Assembly (NCBI GenBank): GCA_028707255.1
Contig: JAQTUQ010000008.1
Coordinates: 1 to 56,056 of the forward strand
Source of the DNA: Dehalococcoidales bacterium
Lineage (GTDB): Bacteria > Chloroflexota > Dehalococcoidia > Dehalococcoidales > UBA5627
DNA length: 56,056 bases
Direction of reading: 5' to 3'
Position 1 is the first letter of the stretch; each line of letters begins with the position of its first letter. The translations under genes and the position numbers were made by a program. This document shows positions 17,053 through 27,485 of the stretch, piece after piece. The notes under the pieces were generated by a model, which worked only from the letters and a program-made list of their open reading frames with translations, had not been told where the DNA came from and searched no databases.

Positions 17053-17061
17053 TGGTACAAT
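17053..17061 (+). promoter_or_regulatory. Extended -10 upstream of methionine synthase-like gene
   Basis: TGGTACAAT, within GTGGTACAAT, 35 bases before ATG 17096. The same ten bases precede the gene at 18781. Confidence 0.35.
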
Positions 17062-17095
17062 AGAATTAATTTAATTAAAGGGAAATACGTTTAAG

Positions 17096-18121
17096 ATGAA
17101 AGATACCGGTTTTAGCTTACTGCCAACTATGATAGGAAGTATGCCGTATAAAGACGCCGGAGAAGCCTGCTCTGTAATCGCGCGCTTTTTAAAGGATATC
17201 CCCTGCTGGCCGCAATTGCCGAACCGCTCCCCCAAAGAAGGGATGGCAGTACAGGTCGGTGACGGTTTTCCGGGCATTGTTGAAAAAGGCAACGACCTGC
17301 TTATAGATGAAACGACAGACCACAGCGGCGCTCTCGAACAGCTGTATATGGCCTACCTTGAAAATGACAGCGATAAATTCCCTATTACCGAGGAATATGC
17401 TTCCGGGCTATATGAACTTTTAAAGCAGCCGGATTTATCCCCGCTTGCCGTTAAAGGGCAGTTAATCGGCCCGATAAGCTGGGGACTGAGCGTCAAGGAT
17501 AACAGCGGAAAAGTAATCCTCTACAACGAGATTCTTTCCGATGCCGCCGCCAAGCTGATAAGGCTCAAAGCGGGATGGCAGGAAAAGATACTGTCGCAGA
17601 TTTCTAAAAATACGATTATATTCATCGACGAGCCGGCTATGACCTCGTATGGTTCGGCCTTCTTTTCACTGCCGAAAGAGAGGGTAATTGCCCTGCTGCA
17701 GGAGGTTCTGGACGGAATCAGCGGACTGAAAGGGATTCACTGCTGCGGCAATACCGACTGGTCGCTCATATTAAGCACCGGCATCGATATTCTCAATTTC
17801 GACGCCTATAACTTTGCCGAGAGCCTGACGCTCTATCCTTCGGAAGTGAAAGCCTTTTTAGACAGAAACGGCGCTATCGCCTGGGGAATAATACCGACAG
17901 ACGAAACCAATATTCAAAAAGAAACCGTTGCCAGCTTGAAAGACCGGCTGGAAGAGGCAATGGCTACCTTTACGCGTAAAGGAATAGCCATTAAACAACT
18001 GGTAGAACACGGGCTGCTTACACCCAGCTGCGGATTGGCGGGAGTTAAGGAAGAAGTCGCCGTACTCGCGTTGGAGTTGTTAACAGGATTATCTCGCGAG
18101 ATGAGAAGGGTTTACGGATAA
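17096..18121 (+). CDS. Core (folate-independent) methionine synthase, MetE C-terminal type
   Basis: 341 residues, matching only the catalytic half of MetE and lacking the N-terminal folate-binding half. The zinc and homocysteine site is visible: GIHCCGN (His 215, Cys 217), FDAYNFAES with a candidate Glu at 242, and LTPSCGLAG (Cys 312). Such core enzymes (the Mes families) take methyl groups from corrinoid proteins rather than methyl-folate; the MesB family is found in anaerobes with the Wood-Ljungdahl pathway, and this protein probably belongs there. It lies 2.3 kb upstream of ahcY and metK on the same strand, so methionine, SAM and SAH recycling genes are gathered here. The general UROD/MetE fold leaves a small chance of another methyltransferase. 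AAAGGGA precedes the ATG. Confidence 0.8.
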   Translation: MKDTGFSLLPTMIGSMPYKDAGEACSVIARFLKDIPCWPQLPNRSPKEGMAVQVGDGFPGIVEKGNDLLIDETTDHSGALEQLYMAYLENDSDKFPITEEYASGLYELLKQPDLSPLAVKGQLIGPISWGLSVKDNSGKVILYNEILSDAAAKLIRLKAGWQEKILSQISKNTIIFIDEPAMTSYGSAFFSLPKERVIALLQEVLDGISGLKGIHCCGNTDWSLILSTGIDILNFDAYNFAESLTLYPSEVKAFLDRNGAIAWGIIPTDETNIQKETVASLKDRLEEAMATFTRKGIAIKQLVEHGLLTPSCGLAGVKEEVAVLALELLTGLSREMRRVYG

Positions 18122-18130
18122 CAGGTTTAT

Positions 18131-18331
18131 ATGGATTGTAATATCAAGGCAAACATGGCAAGGTGCAACTGCACTTACGAACCCTGCCCGCGAAAAGGCA
18201 AATGCTGCGAATGCATAGCATATCACCGGCAGTTTAACGAACTGCCTGCCTGCTTTTTCCCGGCAAAAATAGAAAAGACAGGGGAACGCTCCTACCGGCG
18301 TTTTGCCGAATGGGTGTTGAAAGGAAAATGA
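18131..18331 (+). CDS. Small cysteine-rich protein (DUF6485-like)
   Basis: 66 residues starting 9 bases after the methionine synthase stop. Conserved-looking cysteines: MDCNIKANMARCNCTYEPC and KGKCCECIAYHRQ (Cys 3, 12, 14, 19, 25, 26, 28), then LPACFFP. The spacing suggests a bound metal or iron-sulfur cluster. The pattern recalls the uncharacterised DUF6485 family of anaerobes; the name is from memory. Its position directly behind the core methionine synthase suggests a functional link, perhaps in corrinoid or metal handling. No membrane segment. Confidence 0.7.
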   Translation: MDCNIKANMARCNCTYEPCPRKGKCCECIAYHRQFNELPACFFPAKIEKTGERSYRRFAEWVLKGK

Positions 18332-18361
18332 CTTATGCAGTTTGTGGCGGGATTCTCCATC

Positions 18362-18396
18362 GCCGTTATGGTTCGACAGGCTCACCACGAACGGCT
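18362..18396. repeat. GCCGTT/AACGGC hairpin repeat, copy 3
   Basis: Same as copies 1 and 2 except for one loop base (TTCGACAGGCTCA). The stems are unchanged. Confidence 0.87.
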
Positions 18397-18418
18397 ATAA
18401 AAAACAAGGAATATCCTT

Positions 18419-18434
18419 TCCCGATGCATCGGGA
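18419..18434. repeat. TCCCGA-TGCA-TCGGGA palindrome
   Basis: A perfect 16-base palindrome, one of eight full-length copies of this module in the window. It stands alone here, not inside a longer unit. Confidence 0.8.
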
Positions 18435-18506
18435 CTCAGGACGAACGGATTTATGATTTATAAAATAAAAGTCAAGATAGATGCTAACAGGAATAGCAAT
18501 AAAAAT

Positions 18507-18612
18507 TGTCATGCTGGAGTCCCGACGGGTCGGGACGAAGCATCTTGGGCGAGGGGGGAATAATAACCCCTCCCCCGGGATTCTTCGGTCGCGGAGTTTA
18601 TACTGAGCAACG
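18507..18612. repeat. Composite inverted repeat of the TGTCATNCTGGAG family
   Basis: Left arm TGTCATGCTGGAG, palindrome TCCCGACGGGTCGGGA (18520-18535), GAAGCATCTTGGGCGAGG. A short AT spacer follows, then the right arm CCCCTCCCCC...GATTCTTCGGTCGCGG...ACTGAGCAACG in reverse sense. The G-run and C-run ends can pair. Confidence 0.75.
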
Positions 18613-18694
18613 CGAATGCACTCCCTCCGGAAAGACAATTTAAAGAGCAGGCTGGTTTATCCAGCGTATTAAAAATTATATAAAAACCGGATTA

Positions 18695-18722
18695 TTCACA
18701 AAATGTTTTTAAGTGGTACAAT
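18695..18722 (+). promoter_or_regulatory. Promoter of the APH-kinase fusion gene
   Basis: TTCACA (18695-18700), 16 bases, TACAAT (18717-18722), with the extended TG just upstream. It lies about 60 bases before ATG 18781. Confidence 0.5.
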
Positions 18723-18780
18723 CAATAGATATACTCTTTAATCAGCGGAGAAAAACCGAAAGGATTTTTATTACAGATAG

Positions 18781-20340
18781 ATGAATAATCTCCCCGAAAT
18801 AGCACAGGCGCTTCTTAACCCCGAAATATACCCCGAGCCGACAAAAACAGTACGGCTGGAACAAACGCAGATGTCTTTCGTATTTATTACCGACAGGTAT
18901 GTCTATAAGACAAAAAAAACTATTAATCTGGGTTATGTGGACTATACCTCTCTCGAACAGCGCAAGTTCTTCTGCGATAAGGAAGTCGAGTTAAATAAAC
19001 GGCTTTCCCCCGACACTTATATCGGAGTTATCCCGATTACTAAAAATGATAACGGATATGCCCTGGGCGGTGACGATGAAATCGTGGAATATGCCGTCAA
19101 AATGAAAATACTCCCCTTCGAGCGCATGCTGGATGTGCTTTTGAAAGAAAACAGTGTTACCGACGATATGATGCCGAGAGTCGCTAAAAAGATGTCTGAT
19201 TTCCACAGCCAGGCGGATACCGGCGGGGTTATCGATGATTTCGGGAAAATAGAGTTGATAAACCATAACAACGAGGAAAACCTGGCTCAGATGGCTCCTT
19301 ATATAGGGAGAACGCTGACCGGTCTTGAACACAGAAAAATAGCAGATTTCACACGCAGTTTTATAAAAGAGAATGCCGCCCTGCTCAAAAAAAGAATCAT
19401 CGATAATAAAATCAGGGACTGCCACGGCGATTTACATGCCGCCCATATCTGCTTCGAAGACGGATTGATAATCTACGACTGCATCGAGTTCAACGACCGC
19501 TTCAGATACTCCGATGTCGCCTCGGAAGTGGCTTTCCTGGCAATGGATTTGGACCACAACGGCCGGGCGGACCTGGCGCGCAGCTTCGTTAACAGCTATA
19601 TCGAATACAGCGGCGATACTGATATTAAAAAACTGCTTAATTTCTACAAGTGCTACCGCGCTTGCGTCAGGGGCAAGGTTGCCTGCTTCAAGCTGGACGA
19701 CCCGTATATCTCGGAGGAACACAAGCAAGAGGCGCACTACAACGCCGAAAGTTATTTCGACCTGGCGTGTGCCTATACCAACCCCGACCCTACACTTTTC
19801 ATTACAAGCGGCCTGACCGGCTGCGGCAAATCGGCAGTGGCCGGAGAACTGGCAAAACGGCTGGGACTGGTTCTGCTTTCTTCCGATATTACCCGTAAAA
19901 AGCTGGCAAATATCAGCATAAAGGAACACTGCTTCAATTGCTTCGATAGCGGAATATATTCTCCGGAATTCACCAGGAAAACTTATGACGCCTTATTTAG
20001 CGAAACTGAAAAAATACTGAAGGACGGCGGTTCAGTCATCATAGATGCGACATTCGTCAGGGCTGACGACAGGAAAGAGGCAAAAAAGCTGGCGGAAGAT
20101 GCCGGCGCCAGGTTCTTCGTTATCGAATGTACGCTGGATGAAGAAACAGCCCATAAAAGGCTCGATAACAGGCTAAGTGAATGCACGGCATCGGACGGAC
20201 GCTGGGAAGTGTACCTGGCACAGAAAAAGAATATGGAACCCGTCGTGGAAATACCGCCGCAGAGCCATATTAAAATCGATACTTTAAAATCGATAGAAGA
20301 TAACGTAAATACTATACTCGACGCGATAGGAAATATCTAA
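18781..20340 (+). CDS. Fusion of aminoglycoside phosphotransferase-like and P-loop kinase domains
   Basis: 519 residues in two parts. Residues 1-320 are an APH/choline-kinase-like phosphotransferase: catalytic loop RDCHGDLHAAHIC and metal loop IYDCIEFNDRFRYSD, the HGDLH and D...D pairs being intact. Residues 335-519 are a P-loop kinase: Walker A GLTGCGKSAVAGEL (about 343-350), SSDITRKKL, VIIDATFV and the lid-like AHKRLDNR. This pairing (COG2187 plus COG0645) is widespread in bacteria and uncharacterised; it is not evidence of drug resistance. A weak AAAGGA lies about 16 bases before ATG 18781. Transcribed alone from 18695-18722. Confidence 0.85.
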   Translation: MNNLPEIAQALLNPEIYPEPTKTVRLEQTQMSFVFITDRYVYKTKKTINLGYVDYTSLEQRKFFCDKEVELNKRLSPDTYIGVIPITKNDNGYALGGDDEIVEYAVKMKILPFERMLDVLLKENSVTDDMMPRVAKKMSDFHSQADTGGVIDDFGKIELINHNNEENLAQMAPYIGRTLTGLEHRKIADFTRSFIKENAALLKKRIIDNKIRDCHGDLHAAHICFEDGLIIYDCIEFNDRFRYSDVASEVAFLAMDLDHNGRADLARSFVNSYIEYSGDTDIKKLLNFYKCYRACVRGKVACFKLDDPYISEEHKQEAHYNAESYFDLACAYTNPDPTLFITSGLTGCGKSAVAGELAKRLGLVLLSSDITRKKLANISIKEHCFNCFDSGIYSPEFTRKTYDALFSETEKILKDGGSVIIDATFVRADDRKEAKKLAEDAGARFFVIECTLDEETAHKRLDNRLSECTASDGRWEVYLAQKKNMEPVVEIPPQSHIKIDTLKSIEDNVNTILDAIGNI

Positions 20341-20415
20341 TATAATATACAGGTTTATATATCTGAATTAATAATAAAAAAAGCGAATTGTAACAACACA
20401 AAGGACGGCTTGTAA

Positions 20416-21678
<1,263 letters not shown>

Positions 21679-21692
21679 AGAAGGAGAAATTA

Positions 21693-22898
21693 ATGAGCAA
21701 CTGTTTCGAAAGTTCACCGAAATTCATGTTTACATCCGAATCCGTGACCGAGGGGCACCCGGATAAACTCTGCGACCAGATATCGGATGCCATACTGGAC
21801 GACATTATGGCTAAAGACCCCAACGGCAGGGTTGCCTGCGAGGTAGCCACGACTACCGGACTGGTTGTGGTCATGGGTGAAATCACCACTAAATGTTATG
21901 TCGATATGCCTACAATAGTAAGAAACGTCGTCAGGGATATCGGCTATACCAAACCCGAATACGGTTTCGACAGCAATTCAATCGGCGTCATTGTCTCTGT
22001 CAAGGAGCAGTCTACCGATATAGATATGGGCGTCAGCAAATCCGCCGAAGCTAAAAGCAGCTCCGCCGATGATTTCGATAAAACCGGCGCCGGCGATCAG
22101 GGTATGATGGTAGGTTATGCCTGCAATGAAACCCCGGAGCTGATGCCGTTCCCGATTCTTTTAGCGCATAACCTCTGCCGCAGGCTGGCTAAAGTCAGGA
22201 AAGACGGTATTCTGCCCTACCTCCGCCCGGACGGCAAGTCGCAGGTTACCGTGGAATATGCCAACGGCAAAGCAAAAAGAATCGACAGCGTCGTTATCGG
22301 CGCTCAGCATGATGATAATGTTAGCCAGCAGCAAATCAGAGAAGACATCATCAAAAATGTTATTAACGAGGTTGTTCCGGCAAAACTGATCGACAGCGAT
22401 ACTAAATATTATGTAAACGCCACCGGTCGTTTCGTCATCGGCGGACCGGTATCGGACACCGGATTTACCGGCCGCAAGATTATTGTCGATACCTACGGCG
22501 GCTTCGGACGCCACGGCGGCGGCGCATTCTCCGGCAAGGACCCCACCAAGGTCGACCGCTCCGCCAGCTATATGGCACGCTATATCGCCAAGAACCTGGT
22601 TGCCGCAGGTGTTGCCGACAGAATCGAAATACAGGTATCCTATGTCATCGGCGTCGCCAGACCGTTATCCGTTTGCATAGAAACATACGGCACTGAAAAA
22701 ATTGAGCGTCAAAAAATCAAGGAACTGGTTGACAAACATTTCGACTTAAGGCCGGCAGCCATTATTAAATATCTCGACCTGCGCCGTCCGATTTACCGTC
22801 AGACGGCAGCTTACGGACACTTCGGCAGGACGGATATCGACCTGCCCTGGGAGAAAACGGATAAAGCAGAAATGTTAAGGAAAGAGGCGGGATTATAA
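21693..22898 (+). CDS. metK: S-adenosylmethionine synthetase
   Basis: 401 residues. Makes S-adenosylmethionine from methionine and ATP. Signature motifs: [20 protein letters not shown] at the N-terminus, [12 protein letters not shown] (the ATP-binding loop) and [19 protein letters not shown]. Ends with an [17 protein letters not shown] tail typical of the family. AAGGAGAAA lies seven bases before ATG 21693. With ahcY and the core methionine synthase at 17096, it completes the methyl cycle within 6 kb. Confidence 0.97.
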   Translation: MSNCFESSPKFMFTSESVTEGHPDKLCDQISDAILDDIMAKDPNGRVACEVATTTGLVVVMGEITTKCYVDMPTIVRNVVRDIGYTKPEYGFDSNSIGVIVSVKEQSTDIDMGVSKSAEAKSSSADDFDKTGAGDQGMMVGYACNETPELMPFPILLAHNLCRRLAKVRKDGILPYLRPDGKSQVTVEYANGKAKRIDSVVIGAQHDDNVSQQQIREDIIKNVINEVVPAKLIDSDTKYYVNATGRFVIGGPVSDTGFTGRKIIVDTYGGFGRHGGGAFSGKDPTKVDRSASYMARYIAKNLVAAGVADRIEIQVSYVIGVARPLSVCIETYGTEKIERQKIKELVDKHFDLRPAAIIKYLDLRRPIYRQTAAYGHFGRTDIDLPWEKTDKAEMLRKEAGL

Positions 22899-22943
22899 GT
22901 AAGGATTATTATCAATCATGGTTGCTGTGGATAAAAATTCGAT

Positions 22944-22979
22944 GCCGCTATGGATTCGACACGCTCACCACGAGCGGCT
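22944..22979. repeat. Hairpin repeat, copy 4, with compensatory stem change
   Basis: GCCGCTATGG, loop ATTCGACACGCTCA, CCACGAGCGGC. Relative to copies 1-3, stem base T changed to C and its partner A changed to G, so the stem still pairs. Confidence 0.88.
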
Positions 22980-23007
22980 ATGTTTTTCCTCTTCCACTCG
23001 CCCTGAG

Positions 23008-23023
23008 TCCCGACCTGTCGGGA
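23008..23023. repeat. TCCCGA-CCTG-TCGGGA palindrome
   Basis: A 16-base palindrome of the same module as at 18419 and 14075, with C and G at the covarying pair. Confidence 0.8.
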
Positions 23024-23129
23024 AAGGGTCTAAGAGCGAAAGCAACTAGGATTGATAAAATATTAACTAAGTAATCGATATTTTACGACATAATACCTCT
23101 CCCGTAACCGGGGGATAAGAGAGGCTTAT

Positions 23130-24560
23130 TTGGTTAACAATCCTATTAAATTCGGAACCGACGGCTGGCGCGGGATAATCGCCGAAGATTTCACCTTCGA
23201 TAATGTACGCATCTGCGCTCAGGCGGTCGCCCTGTATCTTTACAAGACACAACTGGCAAAACGCGGGCTGGTTATCGGTTATGATACCCGTTTCGCTTCC
23301 AGAGAGTTCGCATCTGCCGCCGCTGAAGTAATTGCCGCAAACGGCATAAAGGTTTATCTCTGCAACAAGGCAGAGCCAACCCCTGTGATAAGCTACGGCG
23401 TTGTAGCAAAAAAAGCAGGTGGAGCAATTGTAATCACTGCCAGCCACAATCCGGGGAAATGGAACGGATTCAAAATCAAATCGGAAAACGGCGCCAGCGC
23501 GCCTACCGAAGTCATTTCCAAAATCGAGGAGAATGTCAGGACAGTCATCGAGTCCGGCAAAATAAACCGCCTGCCCCTGACTGAAGCCATCGACAAAGGG
23601 CTGGTAGAATATATCGACCTCTATCCTGCGTACCGGGCACAAATTGCCAAACTCGTCGACCTCGACGGGATGAAGAGCAGGAAGCTCAAAATCGCTGTCG
23701 ATTCGATGTTCGGCTCAGGTGCCGGATACTTCAAGGCTCTGTTGAAGGATAGCGCTTTTGAGATTATTGAAATTAACGACCTCCCCAACCCGGCATTCCC
23801 GGGAATGAAACAGCCGGAGCCGATAGCAGTTAATCTGGCAGGACTTTCGGAGTTGATAAAAAACAGCAAATCCGACGCAGGACTGGCAACGGACGGCGAT
23901 TCCGACCGCATCGGTGTTATGGATGAAAACGGCAATTTTTTGACCCAATTACAGATATACGCCCTCTTAGCACTATACCTGCTGGAAGTGAGGAAAGAAC
24001 GCGGGGCAATTATAAAGACGATTACGACTACCGCCATGCTGGATAAACTGGGAAAGATTTATGATGTACCCGTTTATGAAACGAAGGTTGGCTTTAAATA
24101 CGTAGCACCCTTAATGCTTGAACATGACGCCATGATTGGCGGTGAGGAGAGTGGAGGATACGGTTTGAGAGGACACGTCCCCGAGCGCGACGCCCTGCTG
24201 GCAGGACTGTGCTTTTTGGATTTTATGGTTAAAACCGGCAAGAAACCTTCTCAGCTGTTGAAAGACCTGTACGACATGGTCGGAGAACATTATTACGACC
24301 GGTTGGATATCGAGTTCCCGGAAGACCGGCGGGATATTATCATCGAACGTGTTAGAAACAGCCATCCAAAGTCGATAGATAATACGGGAGTTGTCAAAGA
24401 GGACACCATCGACGGATTCAGGTATACTTTAGCAGACGGCACCTGGCTGTTAATCCGCTTTTCAGGAACGGAACCGCTGCTGCGGATTTATACCGAAAGC
24501 AACAGCCTCCAGAGAGTCAAAAGACTTTTGGAAATCGGTAAAAAAATAACCGGAGCATAA
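23130..24560 (+). CDS. Phosphoglucomutase/phosphomannomutase family protein
   Basis: 476 residues, alpha-D-phosphohexomutase superfamily; interconverts hexose 1- and 6-phosphates. All four family loops are present: catalytic serine in VITASHNPGKWNG (Ser 105), metal loop TDGDSDRIGV, sugar-binding loop GGEESGGYGLRG and phosphate loop RFSGTEPLLRIY. Starts at TTG 23130, five bases after AGAGG; no ATG nearby fits. It is followed after 4 bases by a phosphoglucose/phosphomannose isomerase, so the pair feeds glucose- and mannose-phosphate into sugar nucleotide synthesis. Exact specificity (glucose or mannose) cannot be read from sequence. Confidence 0.93.
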   Translation: MVNNPIKFGTDGWRGIIAEDFTFDNVRICAQAVALYLYKTQLAKRGLVIGYDTRFASREFASAAAEVIAANGIKVYLCNKAEPTPVISYGVVAKKAGGAIVITASHNPGKWNGFKIKSENGASAPTEVISKIEENVRTVIESGKINRLPLTEAIDKGLVEYIDLYPAYRAQIAKLVDLDGMKSRKLKIAVDSMFGSGAGYFKALLKDSAFEIIEINDLPNPAFPGMKQPEPIAVNLAGLSELIKNSKSDAGLATDGDSDRIGVMDENGNFLTQLQIYALLALYLLEVRKERGAIIKTITTTAMLDKLGKIYDVPVYETKVGFKYVAPLMLEHDAMIGGEESGGYGLRGHVPERDALLAGLCFLDFMVKTGKKPSQLLKDLYDMVGEHYYDRLDIEFPEDRRDIIIERVRNSHPKSIDNTGVVKEDTIDGFRYTLADGTWLLIRFSGTEPLLRIYTESNSLQRVKRLLEIGKKITGA

Positions 24561-24564
24561 CTCG

Positions 24565-25632
24565 ATGATAGATTTAAACGATTTAAATGTCTACACTGAA
24601 TACGACCTGCAAAAAATGATTAATCATCTTAATAACTTCCCCGAACTGTGCCGCGAAGCATGGCGTAAGGCGATGCTGCTGGAACTGCCGCAGGATTACA
24701 GCGATATCGACCGCGTCATGGTTCTGGGGATGGGCGGCTCGGCGATTGGCGGAGACCTGATTTCGCGTTTAATCGTTAACGAAGCTAAAATTCCGATAAC
24801 GGTGAACCGCAGCTATAACCTGCCTGCCTATGTAGATAAAAGAACGCTTATTATCGCCTGCAGCTATTCGGGATATACCGAAGAAACGCTTTCAGCCCTA
24901 GCACAGGCTCTGGATGTCGATGCCAAGTGCATGGTTATTTCCACCGGCGGCAAACTGAAAGAAATTGCCGAAGAAAAGCATCTGCCCTTATTTACCTTCG
25001 ATTACGATGCCCAACCCCGCGCCACCCTGCCCTTCAGCTTCATGGCGGTCTACTGTACGCTGCAAAGGCTCGGTATTATCTGCGACAAATCGGCGGACAT
25101 TGCCGAAACTATAAAGATTCTGGAGCAGCTCTCGCAGCAACTGGATATTACAATTCCGTTGGAAAAGAACCAGGCCAAGCAAATGGCGGAAAAACTCTAC
25201 GGTAAATTTATATTCATCTACGGTTCGGAAATTACTTCTGAAATTGCTTACCGCTGGAAAACCCAGTTCAACGAAAACAGCAAGAACTGGGCAGCCAACG
25301 AATCGTTTTCGGAGCTGAATCATAATACCATTGTCGGCTATCAATACCCGGCTGATTTTGCCCAAAATGCCTTGATTATCCTGTTGCGCTCGTCACTGAT
25401 ATCGAAACCCATCCTGGCGCGTTATCAGGCAACCTGCCGCATTCTGGAACAGGGTAAAATCAAGCACAGTATAGTAGACGTCGGCGGGGAGAATGCGCTG
25501 GCACAGATGCTGAGCCTGGTGCTTTTAGGAGACTATATCAGCTACTACCTGGCCATCTTAAACGAGGTCGACCCTACCCCCATCGAGACTATCGATAAGC
25601 TGAAGCACGAACTCAGGAAAGACCAAGCCTGA
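24565..25632 (+). CDS. Bifunctional phosphoglucose/phosphomannose isomerase
   Basis: 355 residues with two SIS domains, a compact PGI/PMI enzyme known from archaea and some bacteria rather than the long classical PGI. Seen: MGGSAIGGDLISRL and CSYSGYTEETLSAL in the first SIS domain, YGSEITSEIAYRWKTQFNENSKN near the second (abbreviated), and the conserved SELNHNTIVGYQ with the catalytic Glu/His. Isomerises glucose 6-phosphate and mannose 6-phosphate to fructose 6-phosphate. Four bases separate it from the mutase stop. No terminator is seen after it; a short AT-rich gap leads to the ABC exporter. Confidence 0.92.
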   Translation: MIDLNDLNVYTEYDLQKMINHLNNFPELCREAWRKAMLLELPQDYSDIDRVMVLGMGGSAIGGDLISRLIVNEAKIPITVNRSYNLPAYVDKRTLIIACSYSGYTEETLSALAQALDVDAKCMVISTGGKLKEIAEEKHLPLFTFDYDAQPRATLPFSFMAVYCTLQRLGIICDKSADIAETIKILEQLSQQLDITIPLEKNQAKQMAEKLYGKFIFIYGSEITSEIAYRWKTQFNENSKNWAANESFSELNHNTIVGYQYPADFAQNALIILLRSSLISKPILARYQATCRILEQGKIKHSIVDVGGENALAQMLSLVLLGDYISYYLAILNEVDPTPIETIDKLKHELRKDQA

Positions 25633-25719
25633 AAAACTCCTTAAATATTATTGATTTAAATTATTGTCCAATTTACGATATTTATAAGACGCCACTTTGA
25701 TATATAAGGATGTAATCAA

Positions 25720-26640
25720 ATGCTGATTGAGACCTTTAACCTGACAAGAAAATTCGGGGAACGGACTGCCGTCGATAACCTCAACATCACCGCCGAAGAA
25801 GGTAAAATACTGGGGTTTTTAGGACCCAACGGCGCCGGAAAAACCACTACCATGCGTATGCTGGCCGGGCTGATATCCCCTACTTCGGGATATGCCGTCG
25901 TCGACGGAATACGACCGGATAAAGAACCGGAACGCGTTCATGAAATCATCGGAATACTGACCGAATCTCCCGGCTTTTATAACAACATGAGCGCTCAGAG
26001 AAACCTGGAATATTTTGCCGGTTTTTATAATTTAAGCGATGCCTCCGCCCAGATTGAAAAATACCTCAGGCTGATGGGATTATGGGAACGCAGACAGGAT
26101 AAAGTCGGCACCTACTCCAAGGGTATGAAACAGCGTCTGGCTATCACCAGGGCTTTGATTCACAAACCGAAGATTTTGTTTCTGGACGAACCGACCTCGG
26201 GGCTCGACCCCGAGGTCTCGCAGGAAGTGAGAGGATTGATTAAAAATCTCAGCCAGGAAGGTTATACCGTTATACTATCCACCCATAACCTCAGCGAAGC
26301 CGAGCAGTTATGCCAGCGTATCGCCGTCATCAGAACCGGATTGGTAGCGCTGGATGCTCCCGCCAACCTGAGACAGCGCCTCTTCCGCCACCAGACCATG
26401 ATAAAACTGGAAGAAATAGATGAAAGGCTGATTGGCGCAATATCGAAGCTGGACTTTATAAAAAATCATAGCCGTGAAGAGAATACCCTGTTTATAGAGC
26501 TTGCAGACCCGTCGAAACACCAACCGGAATTGATAAAGAGCATCGTGGAGGCAGGCGGCAGAATAATCGAGGTTACCGATAAAAAACACTCTCTCGAAGA
26601 TATTTATCTCAGCCTTTTAAACGAAGAGGAAAAGATATGA
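25720..26640 (+). CDS. ABC transporter ATP-binding protein
   Basis: 306 residues, ATPase of a second ABC-2 exporter. Walker A GPNGAGKTTT (about 35-44), Q-loop region TESPGFY, Walker B ILFLDEPTSGLDPE and H-loop STHNLSEAE are intact. The signature is YSKGMKQRL with Lys in place of the usual second Gly, a tolerated variant in this subfamily. The C-terminal 80 residues (RHQTMIKLEEIDERL...) are the usual regulatory tail. AAGGATG lies nine bases before ATG 25720. ATGA overlap with the permease. Confidence 0.93.
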   Translation: MLIETFNLTRKFGERTAVDNLNITAEEGKILGFLGPNGAGKTTTMRMLAGLISPTSGYAVVDGIRPDKEPERVHEIIGILTESPGFYNNMSAQRNLEYFAGFYNLSDASAQIEKYLRLMGLWERRQDKVGTYSKGMKQRLAITRALIHKPKILFLDEPTSGLDPEVSQEVRGLIKNLSQEGYTVILSTHNLSEAEQLCQRIAVIRTGLVALDAPANLRQRLFRHQTMIKLEEIDERLIGAISKLDFIKNHSREENTLFIELADPSKHQPELIKSIVEAGGRIIEVTDKKHSLEDIYLSLLNEEEKI

Positions 26641-27449
26641 CAAAGCAGCGCATCTACAATATACTGAAAAAAGAGTGGCAGGTAATGTTTACCGAAGTTA
26701 ACAGCCTGATGCTGGTGACATTACTGCCGGTTATAATACTGGCGCAGGGGCTGTTATATGTCTGGCTGATTGATAAATTCGGCGGCGAATCTATGATAAG
26801 CAGCGCCTTTTTCCAGTCCGTGCTGCAAAAAATCAGTGAGATAATGCCGGCGGTCAGCGTATTGACAATCCCCGAACAATTGCAGGTTTTTCTGCTTTCA
26901 CAATTCAATTTCTACCTGCTCCTGATTCCGGTAATGATAGCCGTCAGTTTTGCCACTTTCAGCATCGTCGATGAAAAACAAACGCGCAGCCTTGAGGCTC
27001 TATTGGCAACACCGGTCAGGACCTGGGAACTGCTGCTGGGGAAAGCCCTATCCGGAGCCATCCCTGCCATTATAGTAACCTGGATTTGCGGCTTGCTACT
27101 GCTTTTGGGGGTGCAAATACTGGGGTGGGGACATCTGCTGGAGTATTTCCTCAATCCGGCATGGTTTATCATACTTTTCCTGCTGACGCCTGCCATATCC
27201 ATACTCAGTTTCCTGCTGGGTGTTATCGGTTCGGCCCGCGCTAAAGACTCCAAGAGCGCGCAAAACCTTGTATTATTGATTGTCTTACCCGTCCTGATGC
27301 TAATCGGAATACAGATTAGCGGCTTGGTCTGGTTTACCACAATTCTGACGCTTGTTCTGGCTATAGCCATAGTTGTTATTGATTTCTTTGTCTTAAAAGT
27401 GGCGGTACGACTATTTAGTAGGGAATCCATAATCATAAGCTGGCGGTAG
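26637..27449 (+). CDS. ABC-2 type transporter permease
   Basis: 270 residues, six predicted membrane helices beginning at about residue 21 (MLVTLLPVIILAQGLLYVW), with others near LLIPVMIAVSFATFSIVDE, AIPAIIVTWICGLLLLLGV, FIILFLLTPAISILSFLLG, LVLLIVLPVLMLIG and VLAIAIVVIDFFVLKV. The cytoplasmic EKQTRSLEALLATPVRTWELLLGK (abbreviated) is the ABC-2 coupling motif. Four-base overlap with the ATPase indicates a single complex. Last plus-strand gene before the convergent ribosomal block. The substrate is unknown. Confidence 0.92.
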   Translation: MTKQRIYNILKKEWQVMFTEVNSLMLVTLLPVIILAQGLLYVWLIDKFGGESMISSAFFQSVLQKISEIMPAVSVLTIPEQLQVFLLSQFNFYLLLIPVMIAVSFATFSIVDEKQTRSLEALLATPVRTWELLLGKALSGAIPAIIVTWICGLLLLLGVQILGWGHLLEYFLNPAWFIILFLLTPAISILSFLLGVIGSARAKDSKSAQNLVLLIVLPVLMLIGIQISGLVWFTTILTLVLAIAIVVIDFFVLKVAVRLFSRESIIISWR

Positions 27450-27485
27450 ACTACGCTATGCCTATTGCGAGAAGTGCCCCTATGC

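Larger units (their letters stand above)
18332..18780. other. 449-base repeat-containing gap
   Basis: No gene is supported. Holds a GCCGTT/AACGGC hairpin (18362-18396), the palindrome TCCCGATGCATCGGGA (18419-18434), a composite element (18507-18612) and a promoter for the next gene (18695-18722). Confidence 0.75.
22899..23129. other. Repeat-containing gap between metK and hexose phosphate genes
   Basis: Holds a hairpin repeat (22944-22979) and the palindrome TCCCGACCTGTCGGGA (23008-23023). No convincing promoter for the downstream pair is seen, though the 23050-23100 stretch is AT-rich. Confidence 0.6.

Noticed and set aside
20341-20415. SAH or SAM riboswitch before ahcY-metK
   Set aside because: Only 75 AT-rich bases with no suitable stems or terminator.
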